Part shown: piece after piece, positions 27,080-35,204 of the stretch
Layout of the letters: each line of letters begins with the position of its first letter
Position numbering within the stretch: position 1 is the stretch's first letter
Assembly: GCA_045617925.1 (NCBI GenBank)
Contig: JAZLJR010000010.1
Span: forward strand, 1-51,869
Reading direction: 5' to 3'
Source of the DNA: CALELF01 sp045617925
Lineage (GTDB): Bacteria > Synergistota > Synergistia > Synergistales > Synergistaceae
Length of the DNA: 51,869 nt
The notes under the pieces: model-generated
Databases searched by the model: none
What the model saw: only the letters and a program-made list of their open reading frames with translations
Told to the model about the DNA's origin: nothing
Program-made: the position numbers and the translations under genes

Positions 27080-28214
27080 ACCGATTGCCTCTTTTCAAGC
27101 CATGAACCTTTGTGTTGGTAAGGTGTGGCTTATGATTGATATTACAGTTAACGACAATTTTCCCATTTTTCATTTTGCTCAACAGTTCGTTATACTCATT
27201 ACGAGTAAAGTGCTTAAATTGCCAAGATTCATTTGTAGCGGGAAGCCCAAGGAAATCACCATCTTTTATACCAATCACTCTGTGCGTGCCACCTATCTCA
27301 TCCCACCTGCCACTGGTTGCCATGAATAAAAAATTTTCTACTGTTTCAGGTATATTTTTCATTGCGGAGGTAAGAATAGGATCATAATTAGCCTTGCCCA
27401 AACCAAGCGAATGTTGATCTGTATCTACACCTATCACCATTCCTTTATGGTGAATGGCAGATTCCAACACGGAGGTGTAAAGTGTTCCCCCACAGGCAAA
27501 AACAATTTCAGTCCCATTTGTGTACCAACCGTCCATTTTTGCACTAATGTTGGCATCGCCAAAAAATTGTCCAGCATAATAGTAATTTACAGAAATTTGC
27601 TTATTCAATTTTCTTGCAGCTGCATCTGCACCAAGCAGATATCCGTATCCGTAGCGGATGACAGGCCCAACTTCCATACCTCCAATATAGCCAAGGCGAG
27701 TGTAACCTTCAGAAACAGTGGCATATCCTGCAAGGTAACCGGCTTCTTCCTCGCGAAATGTGTATAAAAAAGCGTTGCTATATAACTTTTCCATTGTCCC
27801 GACTGGTGTCATGTCTATGCCGATAAATTTAACAGACGGATATTTTTTATGCACAGAATCTAGTGCATAAACAAGCTGAAAAGACGGCATGACAACAACC
27901 GTTGCTCCATCTGCCACTGCCAATTCTACGGAATTTATTATTTCTGCAACCGCATCAGACAACGGTTTGTAATACTGATAGTTGATATTATATTTTTTGC
28001 CAAATCCACTTACACCTTCCCATGCACTTTGGCAAAAATTTCCGTCGTCTACACCAACAGTTGTAGTAATAAGGGCAATTTTTTCTGCTTTTGTGCCGTC
28101 GGGGGAGTTACTGTTTTGTTTGTTTTCTTTCAAATTCAGTCTGTAAGCGATAAAGAGCAGGACAAAAAACAGTAAAGCAATAAAGAGAAGAATAAATTTT
28201 GTATAACGTCTCAT
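27069..28214 (-). CDS. BMP family substrate-binding protein, membrane-anchored
   Basis: A 381-residue BMP/PnrA-like periplasmic binding protein. From about residue 45 it shows KIALITTTVGVDDGNFCQSAWEG, then AVADGATVVVMPS, GIDMTPVG, FREEEAGYLAGYATV and GVDTDQHSLG, the PnrA family order. Members bind nucleosides. The N-terminus is a hydrophobic helix (about 8-25) with no Cys lipobox, so it is more likely held by an uncleaved helix than lipidated, unusual for this family. First of the four importer genes. Confidence 0.88.
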   Translation of the reverse strand: MRRYTKFILLFIALLFFVLLFIAYRLNLKENKQNSNSPDGTKAEKIALITTTVGVDDGNFCQSAWEGVSGFGKKYNINYQYYKPLSDAVAEIINSVELAVADGATVVVMPSFQLVYALDSVHKKYPSVKFIGIDMTPVGTMEKLYSNAFLYTFREEEAGYLAGYATVSEGYTRLGYIGGMEVGPVIRYGYGYLLGADAAARKLNKQISVNYYYAGQFFGDANISAKMDGWYTNGTEIVFACGGTLYTSVLESAIHHKGMVIGVDTDQHSLGLGKANYDPILTSAMKNIPETVENFLFMATSGRWDEIGGTHRVIGIKDGDFLGLPATNESWQFKHFTRNEYNELLSKMKNGKIVVNCNINHKPHLTNTKVHGLKRGNRYGK

Positions 28215-28232
28215 TTACTGTAGCTCCGTTAA

Positions 28233-29531
28233 CTAACCTTGAAACAAGGTTAAATTCCCATTTTCATCAAATGGAATCGGGAAGAAATCGCCAACTGTTT
28301 CCACAAATTGTTTAGCTTCCTTTGGCACGTTTGCCAAAGCTCCGGACGTCATGTAAATATCTTCCAAGTGCTCAGTGTCTAAGGCAAAGACCATGCTTGT
28401 TTCTTGCCCCGGAAGTTTGAGGCAATTAACAGTTGCTTGCAATGCCAATTTGTCTGTATCCATAATGACTGGCATCTGGTTTGAGTAGATGCTTTTTGAT
28501 GTTATAGAATTGATGTAGCCCTTGGCAAAATCAATTTTTTCATAAAATCGTCTTGTGGCAAACTGTGCCATTCCCATGCCGTAGGCACTGCCGTCAGAGC
28601 CATCAGATAAATCAAGAACGCATAGAGATTTAAAACGAGGTCCTCCAAAGTTAACTTGAAAGACGTATCTGCCTATTGCCTTGCAGTCAAGCCCTGTGCC
28701 GGAAATGTTTTTGCCCATTTGCTGCATACACAGCACGTCAGCGCCAGTCGTGTAAAAATGGGGCAGAAGCGTGCAGGCGTGACGAAGCAAAATTTCTTCT
28801 TCGGATAATATTTCGTTTTGTTTCCAGACGTGAACTTCCCGAAGCTTGCCGTAGCTATTTTCAACAGTGGCAACGCCACAAACAAAATTCAACTTTTGAC
28901 TGGCAAGGGCGAAAGCGTCCTTTATGTTGTGTGACATATTTTCTATTCCACAAGAGTGTAGTGTCTCCGCGCCTTTTTGTTTTCCAAGCCCAATGGCTGC
29001 CATTTTGCAAAGCCCACTTTCTATTGAGCCGGCAAAGGAAGTGTGCGCCTTTACCCTGTTGAAAAGGATTATCCCGTCACATTCTGTTGCGTTTTTATCT
29101 ATGTAAACAGGCATGCCAGTTTCTGTTGTCCCAAGGCAAACTGTTTCCATAGAAGAAATGACTTTTGCTCCCATGGCTTCTTCTGTAACGCCATAGTGGC
29201 GCAAAAGCTCTTTTTGTCCTTCTGCAGTAGCACCACCGTGGCTTCCCATAGATGGAATTAAAATTGGCAGAGCATCACGAGAACGGACAAAGTCACAAAT
29301 TGCACGGAGCAGAGTTGTATATTTATTTATTCCACGGCTACCACAGGTGATGGCAATTTTATCTCCTGCTTTTATGTTCAAACCCTTTGACTGTAAAAGT
29401 TCTGTAAGAAATTTGGATTCATTTTGCAAAATTGCATCGTCAAATTTTTGTTTGACACGGATAATTTGGGGCAACTCAATATGCCCCAAAAGTTTTTCAA
29501 AGGTTTCTCTCATTGGCGGAAGTTTTTCCAT
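28233..29531 (-). CDS. LarA-like DUF2088 protein
   Basis: A 432-residue protein of the lactate racemase N-terminal (DUF2088) superfamily: GDKIAITCGSRGI near residue 57, PSMGSHGGATAEGQ near 95 and NRVKAHTSFAGSIESG with a following CKMAAIGLGKQKG near 165-185, where LarA places its nickel-pincer His and Lys residues. The C-terminal half is not a clear LarA catalytic domain. Some relatives may be racemases or epimerases of 2-hydroxy acids; activity here is unknown. No larB, larC or larE is in the window. ATG at 29531 is fixed by AGGAG; it lies between mgtE (31-bp gap) and the importer operon (18-bp gap). Confidence 0.75.
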   Translation of the reverse strand: MEKLPPMRETFEKLLGHIELPQIIRVKQKFDDAILQNESKFLTELLQSKGLNIKAGDKIAITCGSRGINKYTTLLRAICDFVRSRDALPILIPSMGSHGGATAEGQKELLRHYGVTEEAMGAKVISSMETVCLGTTETGMPVYIDKNATECDGIILFNRVKAHTSFAGSIESGLCKMAAIGLGKQKGAETLHSCGIENMSHNIKDAFALASQKLNFVCGVATVENSYGKLREVHVWKQNEILSEEEILLRHACTLLPHFYTTGADVLCMQQMGKNISGTGLDCKAIGRYVFQVNFGGPRFKSLCVLDLSDGSDGSAYGMGMAQFATRRFYEKIDFAKGYINSITSKSIYSNQMPVIMDTDKLALQATVNCLKLPGQETSMVFALDTEHLEDIYMTSGALANVPKEAKQFVETVGDFFPIPFDENGNLTLFQG

Positions 29532-29562
29532 TCTCTTTTCTCCTGTATAAAAATACAAAAAA

Positions 29563-30939
29563 CTACATAAATTTGGTCGCTATGGTGAATAATATTGTAA
29601 GCGCGCAGGCGTCAACAATGGTGGTGATGATTGGACCTGCCATGATGGCAGGGTCAAGCTTTATTTTCTTTGCAAAGAGGGGCAAAAGACACCCTATGGA
29701 CTTTGCAATGATTACAGTAAGAAACATAGCAAAAGACACAACAAAGGTAACAGTTACTGTGTCAAAGGTTACTCCATCCGTGAAGGTGTAAAGCAAAAGT
29801 TGCCGTGCAATGTTTGCAATGCAAAGAGCAAATCCAACCAAGAATGCGACGCGCACTTCTCTCCACCAGACATGGACAAGGTCAGAGAAATCGATCTGCC
29901 CCAACGCCATGCTGCGTATTACCAAGGTAGAGCTTTGACTGCCACAGTTGCCGCCAGTGTCCATAAGCATTGGCAAACACGCAGTAAGCAACACGCCAAG
30001 GCGACCTGTTGTGCTTAACACATCGGAAAAGTGAGTAATTATCATCCCTGTAAAGGTGGCAGAAACCATGAGTATTAAAAGCCACGGGATACGCCTTGCA
30101 AAAAGCGATGTTACAGGGGTTTTCATGTATTCTTCGTCAGATGGCAAAAGTCCTCGCATGAGTTCCATGTCTTCCGTGTTTTCTGCATCAACAACGTCAA
30201 TGATGTCGTCAACAGTTACAATTCCGACAAGACGTCCCTCGTTATCTGTAACAGGAAGAGACAGGAAGTCGTATTTTCGGACGATGTCTGCCGCCATTTC
30301 TCTGTCGTCTGTTGTCTTAATGGAGATAAAATGACGCTCCATAATATCTGCAATGATTGCGTCTGGCTCTGCCAAAATAAGGCGGCGAAGTTCCACATAG
30401 CCAAGCAGTTTTCTTCCTTTACCTATGACATAGCAAGTGTAAATAGTTTCCTTGTCAAGCCCTGTTTTGCGTAATGTTGCAATAGCTTGAGCCACAGTGG
30501 AATTTTCCTTTAATTCTGCATACTCAATTGTCATGATGGAGCCAGCAGAATTTGCAGGGTATTTTAAGAATTTGTTTATTAGTTCGCGTTTTTGCGCATT
30601 AGTATTTTGCAAGATTCGCTTCACCACAACAGCAGGCAGTTCTTCCAAGAAGTCAACGGTATCGTCAAGGAACATGTCATCAATAAGGTCATTGATTTCT
30701 CCGTCGCTGATTAGCGCTATGAGCTCCTGTTGTTTGTCATTGTCAAGGTAGGTAAAAACGTCAGAAGCGATATCTTTTGGCAAAATGCGGAAGAATTTCA
30801 AGAGTTTGTTTTCTTCCAATTCTTCCATATATTCTGCAATATCTACAACATTGAGCACGAGGAGTGCTTCATGTATTTCGTTCATTTGGTTTTTTTCAAG
30901 CAAGGCGTCAAGCCTTGCAAAAATTGTTTCCTGTGTCAT
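29563..30939 (-). CDS. mgtE: Magnesium transporter MgtE
   Basis: A 458-residue MgtE: an N-terminal superhelical domain (about 1-125), two CBS domains (about 130-250, with KTTDDREMAADIVRKYDFLSLPV), a plug helix and five membrane helices (about 280-458) with the pore-lining GGNCGSQSSTLVIRSMALG segment. It is a Mg2+-gated channel whose cytosolic domain closes at high Mg2+. The ATG at 30939 has AAAGGAG at 7 nt; a longer start at 30990 is unsupported. Expression is probably controlled by the leader ORF and RNA structure at 30948-31080. Confidence 0.94.
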   Translation of the reverse strand: MTQETIFARLDALLEKNQMNEIHEALLVLNVVDIAEYMEELEENKLLKFFRILPKDIASDVFTYLDNDKQQELIALISDGEINDLIDDMFLDDTVDFLEELPAVVVKRILQNTNAQKRELINKFLKYPANSAGSIMTIEYAELKENSTVAQAIATLRKTGLDKETIYTCYVIGKGRKLLGYVELRRLILAEPDAIIADIMERHFISIKTTDDREMAADIVRKYDFLSLPVTDNEGRLVGIVTVDDIIDVVDAENTEDMELMRGLLPSDEEYMKTPVTSLFARRIPWLLILMVSATFTGMIITHFSDVLSTTGRLGVLLTACLPMLMDTGGNCGSQSSTLVIRSMALGQIDFSDLVHVWWREVRVAFLVGFALCIANIARQLLLYTFTDGVTFDTVTVTFVVSFAMFLTVIIAKSIGCLLPLFAKKIKLDPAIMAGPIITTIVDACALTILFTIATKFM

Positions 30940-30947
30940 ACAAAATC

Positions 30948-31080
30948 TCCTTTCAAATTTCATTGAAAGAAGTGCCACAAAATTGGCCACAAAAAAGTGA
31001 GCCGAATAATGTTATAAAACTTCGTGGCACGTCTTCATTTGCCTTGCTAACAAAGTCTATACTCATTCGGTCTCACCTCC
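30948..31080 (-). promoter_or_regulatory. Structured 5' leader of mgtE with interleaved pairings
   Basis: Three pairings are visible on the minus strand. (a) 31065-31076 pairs with 30997-31007 (11 bp with one bulged A) and would cover the ribosome site and start codon of the leader ORF. (b) 31024-31030 pairs with 30972-30978 (perfect 7 bp, GTGCCAC with GTGGCAC). The order is a-b-a'-b', so the two form a pseudoknot or exclude each other. (c) 30963-30971 pairs with 30948-30956 (9 bp, one G-U, 6-nt loop), covering the AGGA of the mgtE ribosome site and the leader ORF stop codon. I found no match to the conserved M-box core. Regulation by Mg2+ is inferred from the downstream gene. Confidence 0.55.
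30953..31066 (-). CDS. 37-residue leader ORF upstream of mgtE
   Basis: ATG at 31066 preceded by GGAGGTGA (31073-31080) at ideal spacing; 37 codons, ending TGA at 30953-30955. The AAGGAG of mgtE begins within a few bases of that stop, so translation of mgtE should be coupled to it. The peptide begins MSIDFVSKANEDVPRS and continues with a Phe/Cys/Gly-rich tail. The acidic-plus-Pro stretch NEDVP recalls the MgtL leader peptide of enterobacteria, where such residues destabilise ribosomes at low Mg2+; the resemblance is only in composition. The predicted mRNA starts about 16 nt before the ATG. No relative is known to me. Confidence 0.6.
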   Translation of the reverse strand: MSIDFVSKANEDVPRSFITLFGSLFCGQFCGTSFNEI

Positions 31081-31088
31081 AGTGTTTT

Positions 31089-31117
31089 ATATCAATATAC
31101 TGACAATTAACCGTCAA
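31089..31117 (-). promoter_or_regulatory. Promoter of the mgtE operon
   Basis: On the minus strand TTGACG (31117-31112), 17-bp spacer, TGATAT (31094-31089). The start point falls near 31082, so the transcript begins almost at the ribosome site of the leader ORF. Confidence 0.6.
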
Positions 31118-31238
31118 TAGAAAGAATTATAAACTAAAAACAGGATTTGTGAAGAGTGAAATTTGAGAAAAATAAGTTTTGTTGTCAAAATTTGCTAAAA
31201 AAAATGGCTAAAAATCCAAAGGTTTTTCATATTAGCAA

Positions 31239-31267
31239 TTTACAAAATGCCAACAAAAACTTATAAT
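31239..31267 (+). promoter_or_regulatory. Promoter of gatCAB
   Basis: TTTACA (31239-31244), 17-bp spacer, TATAAT (31262-31267), 47 bp before the gatC start. The stretch between this and the divergent mgtE promoter (31118-31238) is A/T-rich with no other feature seen. Confidence 0.8.
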
Positions 31268-31313
31268 ACTGGGTTGATTTGATTTAGAAATGTATTAACA
31301 GGAGGCAGAATAA

Positions 31314-31631
31314 ATGATACAAATGAGGCTTGACAAGGAGCGACTCTTGGAAGTTCTCAAGCTGTCGCAGTTGCGCATTGACGAGTGTCATTATGATGAA
31401 ATCATATCTCGCGTCAATGATGTTCTTGCCCTTTGTGACAAGATGGCAGACTTGCCACACGAAACGCTTGAAGCGTTTGAATGGGATGTGAAGAAAGAAC
31501 CAGTCAGAAGAAAAGACGAAGCAGTTACTTGGACTGGCAGAGACAAATTTATGGACGAATCCCCAATAAAAGACGGAGATTTTTACCGTGTGCCACGCAT
31601 AATTGCCTTGGAAGCGGAAGGAGATGCATAA
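31314..31631 (+). CDS. gatC: Asp-tRNA(Asn)/Glu-tRNA(Gln) amidotransferase subunit C
   Basis: A 105-residue GatC with the usual N-terminal LLEVLKLSQLRID helix, the central helical bundle contact region and the C-terminal DGDFYRVPRII belt that wraps GatA and GatB. It stabilises the GatCAB complex. GGAGG at 31301-31305 fixes the ATG. First gene of the operon. Confidence 0.93.
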   Translation: MIQMRLDKERLLEVLKLSQLRIDECHYDEIISRVNDVLALCDKMADLPHETLEAFEWDVKKEPVRRKDEAVTWTGRDKFMDESPIKDGDFYRVPRIIALEAEGDA

Positions 31632-31632
31632 G

Positions 31633-33099
31633 ATGAATGTAAAAGATTATATCCTCCTTTCAGCACAGGACATTGCTAATGGTGTAAAAGAAAAGCGTTT
31701 CACTGCACGTGAAGTTATAGAATGCGCGCTTGACCTTATTAAACAACGTGACAAAGAAATAAATGCGCTCATCACTCTTTGTGAAGAGAAAGCTCTTGCA
31801 AAGGCTGATGAAATTGACGTACTTGTTGCAAGTGGTAACACTGCCAATATGAAGCTACTAGGTGTGCCCTATGTGGCATCAGACAACTTTTGCACGGCTG
31901 GTGTTAAGACCACCTGTGCTAGCCACATGCTTGACAACTGGACACCATTTTATGATGCAACTGTCATTACTTTGCTTGACAAAGAAGGCGCAATTCTTCT
32001 TGGAAAAACAAATATGGATGAATTTGCCATGGGCTCAACTACCGAGAGTTCAATTTTTGGTGCTACAAGAAATCCTCGTGAAGCTTCTCGTGTTTCTGGT
32101 GGTCCTTTTGGCGGTTCAGCAGCTGCTGTTTCAGCAGGGTATGTCCCTTTTGCCTTGGCTAGTGATACGGGGGGTTCTGTCCGTCAGCCTGCTGCCTCTT
32201 GCGGTGTGCAGGGCTTTAAGCCATCTTATGGACAGGTCAGCCGTTTTGGTGTAATTGCCTGTGCTTCAAGTTTTGACCAAGTTGGTTATATGACTCGCTC
32301 TTCTTCTGATGTTGCATTCCTCACTGATATTCTTGCAGTGGCAGACGAGAAAAACGACAGCACATGTGATGCCTATGACCGTCCTGTTTTTACAAAAGAA
32401 ATTGCAAATTTTGACATAAAAGGCAAGAAAATTGCTGTCCTTACTGGCTTTGATAAATCACTTTTGGACGAAAAAATTATTGAAGCAGAAAAAAGAGCGG
32501 TAGAAATTTTGCGCCAAAATGGTGCAGAAGTTTTTGAGGTAGATTTGCCCATTGCACGTGAACACTCCGCTGCTTGTTACTATATGACTGTTCTTGGTGA
32601 CGCAAGCTCAAAGCTAGCTTGCTTTGACGGTATGAGATATGGCTACCATGAGGACGGCAAAAACCTTATGGATATGTATAAAAATACACGTGATCATGGT
32701 TTTGGCGATGAAGTCAAGAAACGTATTCTTATCGGAACGAGCATTCTAACTCGTGGCTTCTATGAAAATTATTTTGAGCCTTCAATTAAGGTTCGTTCAA
32801 TGATAAAGGACGAATTTGACGAGCTATTCAAAAAAGCAGATGCAGTTTTAGCTCCTATTTCAGCGGGACAAGCTCCGTTTGTTGGAGAAAGTGCCACAAA
32901 CAAGGAGAAAAACTATTTAAGTGATGCTCTTGCTAGTATGGCAAATCTCGTTGGGCTTCCGTCATTTTCCGTTTCATTAGAACAGGGCTCTGAATGTGTT
33001 TCTCTCCAAGTTATGGCACAGAGGTTTGAAGATTCAACCGCTATTGCTGTTGCAAAATGCCTGGAAAATTCTTTTGGCACGCCAAAGGCAGCGGAATAA
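31633..33099 (+). CDS. gatA: GatA, amidotransferase subunit A with degenerate amidase triad
   Basis: A 488-residue amidase-signature protein, otherwise a full-length GatA (GKTNMDEFAMGST, SDTGGSVRQPAA, FDGMRYGYH, GFGDEVKKRILIGT). In active GatA the triad is Lys-cisSer-Ser (K79, S154, S178 in S. aureus). Here the Lys position in the usual IKDN motif reads ASDN (Ser83), and the usual GGSSGG reads GGPFGG with Pro158 at the cis-Ser; only the nucleophile Ser182 is kept. The spacings 83-158-182 equal the S. aureus 79-154-178 exactly, so the alignment is secure. Glutaminase activity should be lost or severely reduced. Frame is intact and operon normal, so the protein is probably kept for structure or ammonia-dependent work. 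Start ATG 31633 sits 1 bp after gatC, with AAGGAG upstream. Confidence 0.93.
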   Translation: MNVKDYILLSAQDIANGVKEKRFTAREVIECALDLIKQRDKEINALITLCEEKALAKADEIDVLVASGNTANMKLLGVPYVASDNFCTAGVKTTCASHMLDNWTPFYDATVITLLDKEGAILLGKTNMDEFAMGSTTESSIFGATRNPREASRVSGGPFGGSAAAVSAGYVPFALASDTGGSVRQPAASCGVQGFKPSYGQVSRFGVIACASSFDQVGYMTRSSSDVAFLTDILAVADEKNDSTCDAYDRPVFTKEIANFDIKGKKIAVLTGFDKSLLDEKIIEAEKRAVEILRQNGAEVFEVDLPIAREHSAACYYMTVLGDASSKLACFDGMRYGYHEDGKNLMDMYKNTRDHGFGDEVKKRILIGTSILTRGFYENYFEPSIKVRSMIKDEFDELFKKADAVLAPISAGQAPFVGESATNKEKNYLSDALASMANLVGLPSFSVSLEQGSECVSLQVMAQRFEDSTAIAVAKCLENSFGTPKAAE

Positions 33100-33115
33100 G
33101 AAGGGGGAGATTGTT

Positions 33116-34576
33116 ATGAGTAAAAGACCAGTAGTTATAGGACTTGAAATTCACCTTCAATTAAAAACAAAAACAAAATTATTCTGCAACTGTTCAACTG
33201 ATTACATTGGAGCTACACCGAATACAAATGTTTGTCCGATTTGCCTTGCTGTTCCTGGCACCTTGCCTGTTGTAAATGACCACGCAGTTGAGCTTGCAAT
33301 TCGCATGGGGCTTGGGCTTCATTGCCGTATTTGTGATGGCACACGTTTTCATAGGAAACACTATTTTTATGCAGACCTGCCAAGTGCATACCAGGTTACG
33401 CAATACACACATGCCATTGCGCAGGGAGGGTATCTCGACATAGAGGTTGATGGACAAAAGAAACGTGTTCACCTTGACCATCTGCATTTGGAAGAAGATG
33501 CAGGAAAGCTGGTTCACCCAACAAGCGATGGACGTCTTGCCGGTGCTGCCTATTCGCTAGTTGACTATAACCGTGGCGGTTGCCCTCTTTCTGAAATTGT
33601 TTCCAAGCCAGATATGTCTAGCGCAAAGGAAGCTGTTGCCTATGTTACGCAAATTAGACAGCTTGCAAGATACCTTGGCGTTTCAGACGGAGAAATGGAA
33701 TCTGGCTCACTCAGGTGTGATGTCAATGTTTCACTTTCCAACCCCGATGGCTCACTTGGGACAAGAATTGAGCTGAAAAATATAAATTCTCTTCGTTCTA
33801 TTGAAAGAGCATTGGATTATGAAATAACAAGACAAAATAAAGTGCTTGACACTGGTGGAACACTTGTGCAGGAAACACGTATGTGGGACGATGCCGCAGG
33901 AGTAACACGCTCCATGAGAAACAAAGAAGGAGCAAAAGATTATCGCTACTATGCTGAAATGAACCTTGCGCCGATGTCTGCAAAACCAGAGTATGTGGCA
34001 GAAATTGAGAAAACCTTGCCAGAAATGCCATGGGACAAACGTGAGCGTTTTGTATCGCAATATGGTTTTTCAAAAGAAGATGTTGCTTTGCTTACAGACG
34101 ACAGGCTATTAGCAGATTATTTTGAAACTGTTGCTCGTGAGAGTGGAAGTCCTGCAAAAGCCTGCAACTGGATAAAAACAGAGGTGCTTCGCATCTTAAA
34201 AGATCAGGAAAAATCTATTGCTGATTTTTCTGTCTGTCCTATATGTTTAGGCAAGCTTATTGCGCTTGTTGAGAAAAAAGAGCTGTCAAATACGCAGGCA
34301 AAAGATGTATTTGGAAAAATGGTGGAAAAAAATCTTTCACTTGAAGACGCAATTAAACAAATTGGTGCAACTGGTCGCTTGACAGGTGAAAAGTTATCTG
34401 ATATAATCGCGAAGGTTTTGCAAGATAATGCAGTTGAGGTCGATTTTATTAAGAGTGGTAAGGATAAGAAGGGTGCGAAACTCAAGTTCCTGCAAGGGCT
34501 CGTAATGAGAGAGACTCGCGGAAATGCGGATGTTGCAGAAGTGGCTCAATTGGTATATAAACTTTTGGGTCTTTAA
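33116..34576 (+). CDS. gatB: Asp-tRNA(Asn)/Glu-tRNA(Gln) amidotransferase subunit B
   Basis: A 486-residue GatB: the kinase-transamidase cradle begins GLEIHLQLKTKTKLFCNCS, with a Cys-X-Cys and CPIC zinc knuckle, RKHYFYADLPSAYQ near residue 80, HLEEDAGK near 122 and VDYNRGGCPLSEIVSKPD near 150, then GSLRCDVNVSL and the helical and YqeY-like C-terminal tail (about 290-486). It phosphorylates Glu- or Asp-tRNA and adds ammonia. Its active-site motifs look intact, in contrast to GatA. Start ATG 33116 has GGGGGAG; 16 bp after gatA. Confidence 0.95.
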   Translation: MSKRPVVIGLEIHLQLKTKTKLFCNCSTDYIGATPNTNVCPICLAVPGTLPVVNDHAVELAIRMGLGLHCRICDGTRFHRKHYFYADLPSAYQVTQYTHAIAQGGYLDIEVDGQKKRVHLDHLHLEEDAGKLVHPTSDGRLAGAAYSLVDYNRGGCPLSEIVSKPDMSSAKEAVAYVTQIRQLARYLGVSDGEMESGSLRCDVNVSLSNPDGSLGTRIELKNINSLRSIERALDYEITRQNKVLDTGGTLVQETRMWDDAAGVTRSMRNKEGAKDYRYYAEMNLAPMSAKPEYVAEIEKTLPEMPWDKRERFVSQYGFSKEDVALLTDDRLLADYFETVARESGSPAKACNWIKTEVLRILKDQEKSIADFSVCPICLGKLIALVEKKELSNTQAKDVFGKMVEKNLSLEDAIKQIGATGRLTGEKLSDIIAKVLQDNAVEVDFIKSGKDKKGAKLKFLQGLVMRETRGNADVAEVAQLVYKLLGL

Positions 34577-34622
34577 GACTTGAAATTTATATAAATATTT
34601 TAGTTAAAGGAGACTGAGTAAC

Positions 34623-35060
34623 GTGAAAAAGGTTTTACTCGCTTTGGTAATGGTAGTGGCTTTGGCTTCTGCAGCTTGTGCAGCTGTCGGTGTTGTCGAC
34701 GTTAACAAGATTCGTCTTGAGAGCAAGAACGGCAAAGCTTTGACAGACACAATCCTTGCAGCCCAGGGGCAGCTCGACAAACAGCTCCAGGATTTCAGAA
34801 AAGCAAATCCTGGCACAGACCAGGCTTCAAGAGAGAAGGTTGCACGTAAGTTCCAGGAACTTCAGACACAAATGAATCAGTTTGAAGCAAAGTGCAATCA
34901 GGCCTACTCAGAGGCTTTGATCAAGGTTGTGAATGCAGAGATCAAGAAACAGAATCTTGAACTTGCACTCCCAGCACACGAGGTCATTGCAACAAACAGC
35001 GCGAAGGATATAACAGCAGCCGTTATGGCAGCTTTCCAGAACACGCCTGTTAGGTTCTAA
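34623..35060 (+). CDS. Short OmpH/Skp-like periplasmic protein
   Basis: A 145-residue protein with a signal peptide (MKKVLLALVMVVALASAACA, cleavage near residue 20) followed by GVVDVNKIRLES, a charged coiled-coil (about 45-110) and a short C-terminal segment. This is the OmpH/Skp layout: two helical tentacles around a small beta body, a chaperone for outer membrane proteins. Start is GTG at 34623 with AAAGGAGA upstream. Codons are strongly biased (AAG, CTC, ATC), unlike gatB before it, which suggests high expression. It resembles the gene at 50155-50574 in size and layout. Its own terminator follows. Confidence 0.75.
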   Translation: MKKVLLALVMVVALASAACAAVGVVDVNKIRLESKNGKALTDTILAAQGQLDKQLQDFRKANPGTDQASREKVARKFQELQTQMNQFEAKCNQAYSEALIKVVNAEIKKQNLELALPAHEVIATNSAKDITAAVMAAFQNTPVRF

Positions 35061-35072
35061 TTAACTAAGTGG

Positions 35073-35104
35073 AAAAGACTTCGCTTTTTTGCGAAGTCTT
35101 TTTT
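35073..35104 (+). terminator. Terminator after the OmpH-like gene (gat operon end)
   Basis: Perfect 12-bp stem (35073-35084 with 35091-35102, loop T6) running into T residues to 35104. Confidence 0.92.
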
Positions 35105-35204
35105 ATGCCTTTTGTGTCATTTTACGAGAGCTGAAATTGCTTTTTTTTGTGAGTCCATTTCTCGCAAAGTGATATAAAGTTTTTAATATTGATGAGGATA
35201 CACA

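Noticed and set aside
30940..31080. M-box (ykoK) magnesium riboswitch before mgtE
   Set aside because: The leader has a GGTGAG near its start as M-boxes do, but the following conserved core and long multi-stem architecture do not fit, and the leader is too short from the predicted start. A covariance model search would decide.
31603..31632. Upstream start for GatA inside gatC
   Set aside because: The added residues do not match the family, and the ATG at 31633 has its own ribosome site.
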